A stretch of DNA of 64,000 nt, taken from the NCBI GenBank assembly GCA_963835465.1, contig CAWIFR010000006.1, forward strand, positions 1 to 64,000. Reading direction: 5' to 3'. The first letter of the stretch is position 1; every line of letters begins with the position of its first letter. Positions 35,890 to 43,552 of the stretch are shown piece by piece. Source of the DNA: Bog-756 sp963835465 (GTDB lineage Bacteria > Actinomycetota > Acidimicrobiia > Acidimicrobiales > RAAP-2). Made by a program: the position numbers and the translations under genes. A model generated the notes under the pieces. It did no database searches, was not told where the DNA came from, and saw only the letters and a list, made by a program, of their open reading frames with translations.

Positions 35890-36175
35890 GCAGCCTCGAA
35901 GCTGAGGTCATGGCTCCAGCTCAGCCGCCTCGGAGCTGAGCCCGAGGCCATGCCTACCCGGCAAGGTCCGAGCCGGAGGGCTTGGAGGAGTTCTTCGTTG
36001 CCTGATCCCGGCCGGCGCGTCAGCCGGTCGCTCAGTAGGACATCGGGTTGGAAAATGAGCGGCCCTCGCCCTTCACGGCCGTCGGATAGTCGGCGCGCTC
36101 TCCCACGTGACCTGCTCGAACCACGGTGCCCGACCGCCCAGCCCTCAGCCTGTGTTTGGGCTGAGGGCACCACTG
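35890..36175. repeat. hairpin repeats and dispersed module, copy 2
   Basis: Contains CTCGAAGCTGAG and CTCAGCCGCCTCGGAGCTGAG (about 35895-35940). The module blocks follow: GGCGCGTCAGCCGGTCGCTC, AGTAGGACATCGGGT and GTGACCTGCTCGAACCACGG. It ends with CTCAGCCTGTGTTTGGGCTGAGG at about 36145. The block order equals that at 34053-34251, with an insertion of about 60 bases. Confidence 0.7.
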
Positions 36176-36334
36176 GCTCTCGGATCCCAGCCGGGCGTGA
36201 CCGCCTGGGCAGGCTCGCTCTGGCGATGGTTGCCTGCCCATGAGCGGCACATGCGGGCGTGTGGATAACTCCGCCTTCGACAGAGATGGGAGGATTCGTG
36301 CAACCGGGCGAGTAGTCCCGGTGTCGGTGTAGGT
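36176..36334. promoter_or_regulatory. upstream region of the sigma-factor gene
   Basis: About 160 bases before the sigma factor. The sequence GGTGTAGGTGTGGAG near the start is purine-rich. No clear promoter boxes were identified, although ECF genes are often autoregulated from here. Confidence 0.35.
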
Positions 36335-36826
36335 GTGGAGCATGGAAGATCGCAGAGTGCCGGGTTGAGCAGGGCTGACCCCGAAGGGCTTTCAGCGCTC
36401 TATCGGACTGAATATCCGGGAATGGTGAGACTCGCCTATGTCCTGACGGGCAACGCCCAGGTGGCCGAGGATGTTGCCCAGGACGCGTTCGCACTGCTCC
36501 ACACCAAAATGGAGAGGGTGGACAATCCGGGCGGATACCTCCGGGTGACCGTAGTCAACCTGTGCCGCAATCAGGAACGCCGGAGGCGTCAGGATCGTCG
36601 CCTCGGTGCTCGGCTCCAACAACCCCAGCTGTCATCGCTGGGCGCATCAGAGATGGTCGATGCAATGCTCCACCTCCCCTACCGCCAGCGGGCAGTCCTC
36701 GTGCTCCGATATTGGGGGGACTGGTCTGAGGCCGAGATCGCATCGGCACTCAAGTGCCGACCTGGCACGGTGAAAGCGCTGGCGTCACGGGGTCTGGCTC
36801 GGCTGAGGAGGGAGATCATCATATGA
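36335..36826 (+). CDS. SigE-family ECF RNA polymerase sigma factor
   Basis: 163-residue two-domain sigma factor. Region 2 has LYRTEYPGMVRLAYVLTGNA, VAEDVAQDAFALLHTKM and the -10-recognition helix around YLRVTVVNLCRNQERRRR. Region 4 has LPYRQRAVLVLRYWGDWSEA and EIASALKCRPGTVKALASRG, the -35-binding helix-turn-helix. The layout matches the actinobacterial SigE/SigM-like (SigE family, TIGR02983) group. The GTG at 36335 is the best start. The stop overlaps the ATG of the PASTA protein (ATGA), so the two are coupled. The downstream membrane protein is in the position of an anti-sigma factor. Confidence 0.92.
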   Translation: MEHGRSQSAGLSRADPEGLSALYRTEYPGMVRLAYVLTGNAQVAEDVAQDAFALLHTKMERVDNPGGYLRVTVVNLCRNQERRRRQDRRLGARLQQPQLSSLGASEMVDAMLHLPYRQRAVLVLRYWGDWSEAEIASALKCRPGTVKALASRGLARLRREIII

Positions 36827-37332
36827 CCGGCGATATCGAGACTCGGCTTCGTTCCGCGCTGGAGGAAATGGCCGAGTGTGCACCACTCAGCAATCCAGAC
36901 CGCCCACGGCCAGGGGCAGGGCCCCCGCCTCGCATCGGTCCCCAGATTGACGTCAAGACCCTGACATTGATTGGGAGTCTGTTGGTCCTGATCGCCACGC
37001 TAGTTGTCGTTGGGATCGACACCACTCATCACACACCGTCTCGACCCGTTCCCGCAGCCACGACCTCGTTGCCGCCGACAACTACATCCCTGCCGCAACC
37101 TGGCCCGTTCCCCGTACCCAATGTCAAGGGCCTGACTGCGCTCCAGGCGGAGCACGAGCTTCAAGCTGCAGGTCTGACGAACTCCATCGACAACCTGAAC
37201 TGCACTGGCTCCTTCGAAGGAGGCCAGGTGGTTGCCCAGAATCCTCCAGCGGGATTCCGAGCGGCTGCTGACAGTCGAGTCAATCTTCAGATCTCGTGCA
37301 GTGGCAACTCCCCTCCGACGACTCACGGGTGA
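36823..37332 (+). CDS. membrane protein with extracellular PASTA domain (possible anti-sigma factor)
   Basis: 169 residues from the ATG at 36823. A cytoplasmic N-terminus of about 45 residues opens with IETRLRSALEEMAECA, the start pattern seen in many short actinobacterial anti-sigma/membrane proteins. One helix follows (LTLIGSLLVLIATLVVVGI), then a Pro/Thr-rich linker and a single PASTA domain: PFPVPNVKGLTALQAEHELQ, then GGQVVAQNPPAGFRAAADSR and VNLQISC. PASTA domains bind cell-wall muropeptides or beta-lactams in other proteins. Coupled to the sigma factor, it may sense wall state and hold the sigma factor, but no zinc-binding anti-sigma motif (H-x-x-x-C-x-x-C) is present. Confidence 0.8.
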   Translation: MTGDIETRLRSALEEMAECAPLSNPDRPRPGAGPPPRIGPQIDVKTLTLIGSLLVLIATLVVVGIDTTHHTPSRPVPAATTSLPPTTTSLPQPGPFPVPNVKGLTALQAEHELQAAGLTNSIDNLNCTGSFEGGQVVAQNPPAGFRAAADSRVNLQISCSGNSPPTTHG

Positions 37333-37413
37333 GTGGGAAACCCAGGATCGAAACAAACTCAACCGTGCATCCCGCACCGCCGGGTGGGGAACACCCTGGT
37401 CAGGAACGGGAAG

Positions 37414-37647
37414 ATGCGAGCGGTCGAGATCGTTACCATCGTTCCCGTGTTTGCGTTGAGCCATCAAACGGGCGTCACACTCGCCGAGGTCGGCTTCTTG
37501 TTGATCCTGTTCGCCGGAGTCTGGCTTGTCGCCGCCCAAATCCCGGCCTTCAAGATGCCTGCCAAGAGAACGATCGTCGCAGGCATCGCACTCGGCCTTG
37601 CTGGCATCCTCCTCATCATCTCCACGCACTGGGGCCACTTCGGCTGA
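37414..37647 (+). CDS. small two-helix membrane protein
   Basis: 77 residues from the ATG at 37414 (upstream in-frame sequence looks non-coding). Two hydrophobic segments, VGFLLILFAGVWLVAAQIPA and RTIVAGIALGLAGILLIIST, are joined by a short basic loop FKMPAKR. I recognise no family. It follows the sigma/PASTA pair by about 80 bases and could be part of the same unit. Confidence 0.6.
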   Translation: MRAVEIVTIVPVFALSHQTGVTLAEVGFLLILFAGVWLVAAQIPAFKMPAKRTIVAGIALGLAGILLIISTHWGHFG

Positions 37648-37796
37648 CGAGGTCGTTCCGGAGCGGGACCCCCGACAGAAGCACAGGAGGAAGCTTCTTT
37701 AGGGCAACGGGCGTTGACTCGATCGGTGGGACACGTGATCGACTGCTATCGACGGGCAGACCGGCATGGCGAGGCTGCCTGTCACCCGGCCCAGGA

Positions 37797-38075
37797 CTAG
37801 CGCCCGCTGAAGTTCGGCCGGCCCTTCTCGATGAATGCCGTCATCCCCTCAATTTGATCCGCGGACTCGCCACATCGGCGTACGGCGTCACGTTCGATGC
37901 GGAGTGCGTCATCGAGCGGAAGATGCTCCGCCCCGACCACGGCGCGCAAGACCCCTGCCACCGCTATCGGCGGCTGTGCCGCCAGTTCCGCGGCAAGGTC
38001 GATGGCTCGCTGCTTGAGTTCCTCGACAGGATGAAGTTCGTGAACGAGCCCGATAACCGATTCTGGGTCGGGCGA
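37797..38075 (-). pseudogene. enoyl-CoA hydratase/isomerase, C-terminal fragment
   Basis: The minus-strand frame ends at 37797 with ESADQIEGMTAFIEKGRPNF, the hallmark C-terminus of crotonase-family enzymes. It is preceded by GLVHELHPVEELKQRAIDLA and LAAQPPIAVAGVLRAVVGAE. Upstream of about 38075 the similarity ends, so the active-site oxyanion-hole region is missing. It is a truncated remnant of about 90 residues. Confidence 0.75.
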
Positions 38076-38182
38076 GGAGCTCCCGGGCCTAGTTTCAGCC
38101 TGCACCGTAGTTCGACACAATCCGACTCTCCCAGAGCGCCGGGAGAGCCACACTGAAGGGCGTCATCGGCAATCATGGAGGG

Positions 38183-38401
38183 ATGCCCGAAGATTGGACG
38201 TGCCGACACTTCTCAGTCACAAATCCCCGGAACGACGAGCCATCAGACCTGCCGAAGCTCCTTCGACGGCTCGCCGATGACCTCGAACTGGCCGAAATAG
38301 GGCCGGAGACTCTTCTCGATTTGACCATCTCCTCAGAGAGTACGGAAGACGGTCCATGGTGGTCAGCGACGGTCTACTGGTCGCCAAGTCCAACTGGCTG
38401 A
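38183..38401 (+). CDS. uncharacterised 72-residue protein
   Basis: Short soluble protein from the ATG at 38183: DEPSDLPKLLRRLADDLELA, then LLDLTISSESTEDGPWWSAT, VYWSP. I do not recognise a family. The helix-then-strand pattern with balanced charge is protein-like, and GGAGGG at about 38171 is a plausible ribosome binding site. It has no obvious partners. Confidence 0.5.
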   Translation: MPEDWTCRHFSVTNPRNDEPSDLPKLLRRLADDLELAEIGPETLLDLTISSESTEDGPWWSATVYWSPSPTG

Positions 38402-38726
38402 CACTGCCCCCTACCAATGACTGCCCCTGAGGGTCCACCGCTGTCCGACTGGTTCTCACTGGCTCCGGGAGCACTGGAGGATTCGGTCTGACTTGAAGTC
38501 ATGAGGCATCTTCGGGGGGGTGCTTTCCAACCGAGCTGCCACGATCGGAATCCGGCATTGCCGAAGTGCCATGGTTTTGCAGCCGCCGGAGCTGAGTCCG
38601 GGCGTTTCCAGGCGCCCTCGTCGAGGACCGGCAAGACTGTCCCGCTAGAGGAGTGACCCGTCACTCAGTTGGTCGAAAGCCCGACGCACGAGTACGAGGG
38701 CGCCACGTTGGGTCTGGAGCACAGAG
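38402..38726. other. no gene recognised
   Basis: About 325 bases. Frames on either strand lack recognisable content. GGAGCACAGAG just before 38727 could help start the cupin gene. Confidence 0.4.
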
Positions 38727-39083
38727 GTGAACACTGTGAGCAACGAAGAGACGGCACCGGAGAGTAAGGGCGTGAGGGCCGAGTTACCTACAACAGTTGA
38801 CCTTGGCCCTGAGATCGAGGGTATGGCTGGGCGACAACTTCGAATGCGTATGTTCACCTTCGAGCCCGGAGCCGTCTTCGGCCCGATTCACGACCACAAG
38901 GACAGGCCAGGCATCGTCTACATACTGCAAGGAACGATCACCGACTACCGAGATGGAGCCGCTACGGACTATGGGCCGGGAGTGGGCTGGCCCGAGGACA
39001 GGAATACCACCCACTGGCTCGAGAACCGGGGAACGGTTCCGGCAGTGGAGATCTCGGTCGACATCACCCGGTTCGCCCACTAG
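38727..39083 (+). CDS. cupin-fold protein
   Basis: 118 residues from the GTG at 38727, or from the GTG at 38736. It is a single-domain cupin. GAVFGPIHDHKDRPGIVYIL contains the first metal-binding motif, with His-x-His and a displaced acidic residue. GTITDYRDGAATDYGPGVGW is the inter-motif turn, and NTTHWLENRGTVPAVEISVD supplies the second-motif His. It probably binds a divalent metal. Small cupins act as isomerases, dioxygenases or ligand-binding proteins and the substrate is not predictable here. It stands alone. Confidence 0.8.
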   Translation: MNTVSNEETAPESKGVRAELPTTVDLGPEIEGMAGRQLRMRMFTFEPGAVFGPIHDHKDRPGIVYILQGTITDYRDGAATDYGPGVGWPEDRNTTHWLENRGTVPAVEISVDITRFAH

Positions 39084-39259
39084 TTCTGTCGGGGCAAGAC
39101 TGGGTTCAGATCGTTACCCTATGGGCCTGACATCGACGCAGTCGGCATCGCCTTCCACTACAGAGGCCGTGATGCGACTACGTGGATAATGAGGCGGTAT
39201 GCATGCCCGAAGGGCGGAGTAATCTCCAGTTGCTGCATAACGGCGGCTCGGGGGGCCGA
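39084..39259. other. short gap, nothing seen
   Basis: Convergent intergenic region between the cupin gene and the leftward gene at 39260. No strong hairpin was found. Confidence 0.35.
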
Positions 39260-39643
39260 TCAGTAGGGCAGATCCTCTGGTGAGCAGTCCCGGTAATCGG
39301 GCTCAGGATCGGCATCGAACCGGACGGCCTTGATCGTTGAGTTGCCATCGAGGATGGCTCGTGCGATCCGGTGCATCCCGTCCATCACACGGCCACTGGC
39401 TGCAAGGATTATGGGATAGAACATGTCGACCTCGGTGGTCAGCTGCATGTGCTCGACGACCCGACGAACCGTGGGGACGATGGGGCCGTAACGGAACCAG
39501 TAGTCGGAGTCGATCTCGGTGATGGAATCGAGGGGCACCTCTCGCACGGGCAGATCTCGACTCAGCTGGATCAAGCGATCGACATCCCAGGCGTCGAGAC
39601 CTTGCTCGCCCGGCCAGAAGTTGTACTGCTTACGCACACTCAC
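39260..39643 (-). CDS. ParB/sulfiredoxin-like domain protein
   Basis: 127 residues from the start at 39643. LPVREVPLDSITEIDSDYWF and FYPIILAASGRVMDGMHRIA followed by RAIL are the pattern of the ParB/sulfiredoxin-fold proteins: a PI-L sequence, then a G-R-x-x-DG-x-HR loop that binds a nucleotide phosphate. The last part (DADPEPDYRDCSPEDLPY) is acidic. Standalone members of this group are uncharacterised, with possible nuclease or kinase-like roles. No partner gene is evident. Confidence 0.65.
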   Translation of the reverse strand: MSVRKQYNFWPGEQGLDAWDVDRLIQLSRDLPVREVPLDSITEIDSDYWFRYGPIVPTVRRVVEHMQLTTEVDMFYPIILAASGRVMDGMHRIARAILDGNSTIKAVRFDADPEPDYRDCSPEDLPY

Positions 39644-39712
39644 AGTCTTTCGTAGACCATCGCATACCGCCGGTTGGATGGACTGCTGCGATGCCGCAGG
39701 GCTCCTGACGAA

Positions 39713-39973
39713 CTATTTCCCGATATAGATCGTCAGCGGCGGTAGGACCCCATGGCGTTCCATGGCCGCGCCTACCTCAGCGGGTGGCGATGCAAGGGCT
39801 GCCATCACGGCCACGGGATCATCGACGTCGGCCATGACGGCGACGACTTTGCTGCCATCTTGGGCGGGCAGATCCACCGCGTTCCGGCCACCTGTCGCGG
39901 CAATGGACTCAACTCGCTCTTCCTTGAAACTCAGCCAGGTCTCGACGTCAGCCACGCCATGAGTGATCACCAT
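39713..39973 (-). CDS. uncharacterised small alpha/beta protein
   Basis: 86 residues from the ATG at 39973. WLSFKEERVESIAATGGRNA and DGSKVVAVMADVDDPVAVMA suggest a ferredoxin-like dimeric alpha-beta barrel, the type of fold used by monooxygenase-like and stress proteins. I cannot name the family. A frame upstream at about 39997 adds seven residues of doubtful value. It may be co-transcribed with the leftward gene at 39260. Confidence 0.6.
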   Translation of the reverse strand: MVITHGVADVETWLSFKEERVESIAATGGRNAVDLPAQDGSKVVAVMADVDDPVAVMAALASPPAEVGAAMERHGVLPPLTIYIGK

Positions 39974-40335
39974 CTTCGGCAGTCCAACTCCTCCCACCAG
40001 GGCGTCGTCCTAGATGCGACGCCGGACTCCCTGCCTAGCCTGAGCGGCGTCAGCCGAGCTGGGCACGAATGACATTGACTGATCGCCGCCCAGTGGGACG
40101 CCCCGCCATTCCCGGTACCGCACTTTCTTCCCTTCCGAAGACCGATCGTCATGACTTCACGATGCCAACGGCTGAGGTCGTAGGTTGGAGTCTTGAAGCG
40201 CCCAACAACATCGACCGGCTCAATCTTGTCCCACTGGACAGCAACCATGGCCGACAGATGGAGATGGACGACCTGAACTCCAGGCCGGTGGGCACCCAAC
40301 CTGGCAACCGAGCTCACGGCTTACTCGCTCACCGC
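39974..40335. other. no gene recognised
   Basis: About 360 bases. A minus-strand frame near 40100-40260 (WDKIEPVDVVGRFKTPTYDL) is mildly protein-like but too short and without a start I trust. Confidence 0.4.
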
Positions 40336-41053
40336 TTAGACCGAATAGCACTCCTCGTAGGCATCGGCGAGGTCGTAGAGTGCCTTCTTGCCGTCTCCGG
40401 TGAACGTTGACCCATGCATGAGGGCCAACGTGACGGGCTCGAAGATCACCAAGGCTTCGCATCACCGGAGCGGTGTCAGGAGCGAGGGAGGTGAAACGAA
40501 ACAGTGCCTCAGCCTCCATCGCCGGTCCCACAATATCGTCCTCGGTAGTCGCGGGACCGTTTCCAAGGTGAGTGAAGAGATCGCCGCAGAACAGTGTCCC
40601 GGTAGTCTCCTCGAACATCACTCTGGCCTCCCACCCGTGGGGAACGTGAGGTGTGTCGATGTGTCGCACCCTCTTCTCACCGATCGCCATGACCTCACCA
40701 TCAGCCATCGGCAGTGGTGGTCGGTCGGCCATCTCAGCGAGTGACACCAAACAGCCAAGCGCACCATGCGCCACCTGGGCATTGGGAGCTGCGGCCAAGA
40801 ACTGATTCATTGATCCGCACTCATCGGATTCGACGTGACCAAAGGTGATCCAACGAAGAGAAGCAACCGGCAGTACCTGCTCAATCGCCTCGCACACGGA
40901 CGAAAACATCGATTGGTGCCCGGTATGGAAGAGCAGAGGCAGATCGTCATCAATCAGAAACTGATTGAAGGTGAATCCTTCCGGCCCAATGTCCGGCACG
41001 AGGGTGGACAACCTGTAAATGGATGGCGCGATCTCGTCGACGGTGGTGGCCAT
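40336..41053 (-). CDS. oxygen-binding di-iron (flavodiiron-like) MBL-fold protein, one frameshift
   Basis: About 239 residues from the ATG at 41053. It is a metallo-beta-lactamase-fold protein of the FprA-like, oxygen-binding di-iron type but with no flavodoxin domain. FLIDDDLPLLFHTGHQSMF is the first strand pair. FGHVESDECGSMNQFL holds the diagnostic H-x-E-x-D iron ligands. Further ligands come from AQVAHGALGC, and from TPHVPHGWEARVMFEE then LFCGDLFTHLG (Asp). Near 40440 one base must be adjusted to reach EPVTLALMHGSTFTGDGKKA with the last His, ending at 40336. Such proteins reduce or sense oxygen or NO. The electron donor is not encoded nearby. Confidence 0.82.
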
Positions 41054-41595
41054 GGCGAGGACTCCTCCTCCAATGGGCCCCGACCGCCTACTCGATCGAA
41101 AACGGCCCGAAGCGAGCGACAGCAGCCGCCTGTTCGAGAAGACTATCCGTTCGAGAACGCTTTCGGTATCGAGCTGGTATCGCAAGTGGTCATCGAGCAC
41201 AGATCCCGCACTGCCCCCGGAAGCCCGGGACTGGGTTCTCCACCGTGCGGCCCATGCGGGATGGTTCCATGGGAACTCCAAAGGCCAGGCCGCCTCATCA
41301 CCTGACCGTGACCCGCCTCATCACCTGACCGTTAGAGGACGCCATGCCACTGGGTCCACATCGGTGATGCCCGTGAAGGTCTCCTCGATGCGACCAATCA
41401 CGTCGGCGGGGGCCGCCCACGTACCAATCGGCTTGACACGGATTACCTGAATGACGCCAGAAGGGGCGCCTATTGAGCCCGGTTGACAGGCACTTCAGCT
41501 GCCCGGATCCAAAAGACGGGTGGCGAGCCCCGGACGGACCTGAAAGGCTACTGGGGCCAACCACCGAGAGACTCGGAGAACGGAGTGCGGAACCG
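41054..41595. other. no gene called; one short coding-like stretch
   Basis: On the minus strand at about 41330-41470, the frame SGVIQVIRVKPIGTWAAPAD then VIGRIEETFTGITDVDPVAW looks like a genuine protein end. However, it has no recognisable start or family and may be a remnant. The duplicated octamers ATCACCTGACCG (41298 and 41319) are a local direct repeat. Confidence 0.4.
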
Positions 41596-41901
41596 ATGGC
41601 TGCTGAGCTGATTCTGGAGTTTGAGGGTGTGACTTTGACGGAGTATCACGCCGTTAACAAGGAGCTGGGCATTGACCCCGAGAGCGGCGAGGGGAACTGG
41701 CCCGATGGACTGGTGGCACACTCGGCCGGGTTGAACGAGGACGGACATCTCGTTGTTATCGAAGTCTGGGATACCCCGGAGCACCAGGCCCGATTCATGG
41801 AGGGCCGCCTTGGCGAGGCACTGGCCAAGGGGGGAATTTCTAGTCCGCCGTCAAGCATCACCTGGATTGAGCTGGTGGCTCACCACCACCTCGGAAGCTG
41901 A
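41596..41901 (+). CDS. uncharacterised dimeric alpha-beta barrel-like protein
   Basis: 101 residues from the ATG at 41596. The pattern LILEFEGVTLTEYHAVNKEL, then GLVAHSAGLNEDGHLVVIEV and WDTPEHQARFMEGRLGEAL is that of small ferredoxin-like dimeric barrel proteins related to antibiotic-biosynthesis monooxygenase/EthD-type folds, common in actinobacteria. The W-D/E-T-P-E-x-QARFM motif supports this. No catalytic residues can be singled out and no partner is adjacent. Confidence 0.65.
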   Translation: MAAELILEFEGVTLTEYHAVNKELGIDPESGEGNWPDGLVAHSAGLNEDGHLVVIEVWDTPEHQARFMEGRLGEALAKGGISSPPSSITWIELVAHHHLGS

Positions 41902-42448
41902 GCAAGCCGGGGTACGTCAGGCGATGGGCATCTTCGGACTCGCCCGAGGCCCTGCCCCACAACCCGATGTGTGCACAAGCCTCTTCCGAATCGAGGGAAC
42001 GCCGTCGCTGGGAAATCAACAGTACGGCCTCCGTCGGTCCAAAACTTGATGCGTACCCTCCGAGCTAGAGCGAGGGCCAAGACGATGGGGGATCAAACAG
42101 CGTCCAGGGTTACCCACTTCTTCAAGTTGGCAAGGAGGGGCACTACGGGTTGTAGTCGTCCCCCTCATCCGGTTGGATCTCTTCCCCGCTCGACAGACGT
42201 GTCACGCAGCCGGACCAACGGAGGGTGGATCGCTCGCGGTGGCCGTCTGGCACTCGAAGGACGCGTGCGACCGATTGTCGAGTGAGGCGCTTATGCCCGC
42301 GCTCACCAGCATGACCGGTGGATTCTCGGCTCCTCCCCAGGAACGAGCCACCGAGCCAACCTCGTCACGGCTTGAACCTGTACCGGCGATCGGGCGCACC
42401 TATCTAAGGGCTGTCCCCGGCCCGAGATGCGGCGGGTCGATATTCTCA
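41902..42448. other. no gene recognised
   Basis: About 550 bases of convergent intergenic DNA. Open frames at 42173-42466 and on the other strand show no recognisable protein. No hairpin of the CTCAGCC family was found here. Confidence 0.4.
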
Positions 42449-42997
42449 CTACGCACGCCGGCCTAAGAAGTAAAGAAACTCCGTCTGCAGGTCGGCATCA
42501 ATGGGTGGTTCCAACCTTGGCCCGAAGGCGTTTGGCCGGCGGATCATGGCGTCCATCGGCTTGAGAGTCTCGTAAGCCACTCGGACGGAGTCCTCGTCAA
42601 GGTGCTCGTCCGCACCGATCGTGCGGGCCAGGTCCCACGTGTGCACGAGCAGGTCCATGGTCACGAACCGACCGATAATCTCGCCGGCAGACATCCTGCC
42701 GGTCGGCCCGTCAACCTCCTTGGCCACCGCCACCGAATCCCCGGTGATCTCGTCGACCGCTTGTGAGACCTCCTCCCAGGCACGCCTCGGGTCCTCGTCA
42801 GCGCCCAGGGGTTCCGACTCCCCACCCCTGACGCCGGCGATCACGCCCCGATGACCCTCGACCACGTGAGCCACCACGTCGTGGGCGGTCCACTGCTCGC
42901 AGGGGGATTGGGCTGCCCACTTGTCGGGGCCGACCTCCCTCACCACCGCATCGAAACCGCTCGACACCAACCTGTAGCTGTCTTGGACCTGGGCCAT
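42449..42997 (-). CDS. TIGR03086-type DinB-like metal-binding protein (mycothiol-dependent isomerase fold)
   Basis: 182 residues from the ATG at 42997. A DinB-like four-helix bundle: WAAQSPCEQWTAHDVVAHVV followed by EGHRG contains the first metal His, and FVTMDLLVHTWDLARTIGAD supplies the next. These are the conserved H-x-x-x-H and DLLVHTWDLAR motifs of the TIGR03086/maleylpyruvate isomerase N-terminal family. Members bind zinc and use mycothiol or related thiols, which fits an actinobacterium. The C-terminus (TEFLYFLGRRA) is the usual end. It is monocistronic, with no catabolic cluster near it. Confidence 0.85.
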   Translation of the reverse strand: MAQVQDSYRLVSSGFDAVVREVGPDKWAAQSPCEQWTAHDVVAHVVEGHRGVIAGVRGGESEPLGADEDPRRAWEEVSQAVDEITGDSVAVAKEVDGPTGRMSAGEIIGRFVTMDLLVHTWDLARTIGADEHLDEDSVRVAYETLKPMDAMIRRPNAFGPRLEPPIDADLQTEFLYFLGRRA

Positions 42998-43281
42998 CGC
43001 GCTAGCGTACGTCGCCTCTCGACCACGTCGAAACTGCTGAACCCGGGCGTGTCGGGTAGCCCCTGCCGGATCGCGGGGACCTCCTGCCCACCGAACGTGG
43101 CGTACTTGCTATCGCTAACGTTGGACCCGCTCATTTCCGAAGCGACGCACTACTCCCCCACTCAGCCGCTTCCGGACTACAGGCGGTAGCCGCCCCCTAG
43201 CGGGCCATGACGGGCACACGCTGATCGAGGGGAAGATGTCCCCTCTACCGGCCCGGTTCCAAGGCGTCGACAGCGGCCATC
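42998..43281. other. no gene recognised; weak hairpin repeat
   Basis: About 280 bases. A half copy of the interspersed repeat (CCCCCACTCAGCCGCTTCCG, about 43156) is present. No coding sequence identified. Confidence 0.4.
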
Positions 43282-43450
43282 TCAGGTACGCGTCGGTGTC
43301 CAGAAGGTGTCGAGCAACGGTCGGAAGTCCCTGCCCGAGTCGGCCAGAGTGACCGAGTCGTCGGTCGGGACGCCACCGGTCATGACGATCGCCAGCTCCT
43401 CCGGACATAGCAGCTGGGCTTCCCGCTTCGACGCGCCGTAGGCACCACCG
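43282..43450 (-). pseudogene. possible C-terminal fragment of an NAD-dependent epimerase-like protein
   Basis: The minus-strand frame CPEELAIVMTGGVPTDDSVT then LADSGRDFRPLLDTF resembles the end of atypical SDR/epimerase-like proteins, where S-P-E-E-L-A is followed by a D-D-S/T-V-T-L and a G-R-x-FRP block. There is nothing upstream to complete it. The similarity is from memory of the pattern and is weak. Confidence 0.35.
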
Positions 43451-43552
43451 AGCCGACACCGATCCAGGCCAACTTCTGGACCAGTGGCCAACTCAGCCGT
43501 ACGATGCCGGGAACGGCGCCGACCCGGGTGCCCGCACGGTGGGGGGATCACC

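Noticed and set aside
36823..37332. Zinc-binding anti-sigma factor
   Set aside because: The H-x-x-x-C-x-x-C motif is absent; only its position supports an anti-sigma role.
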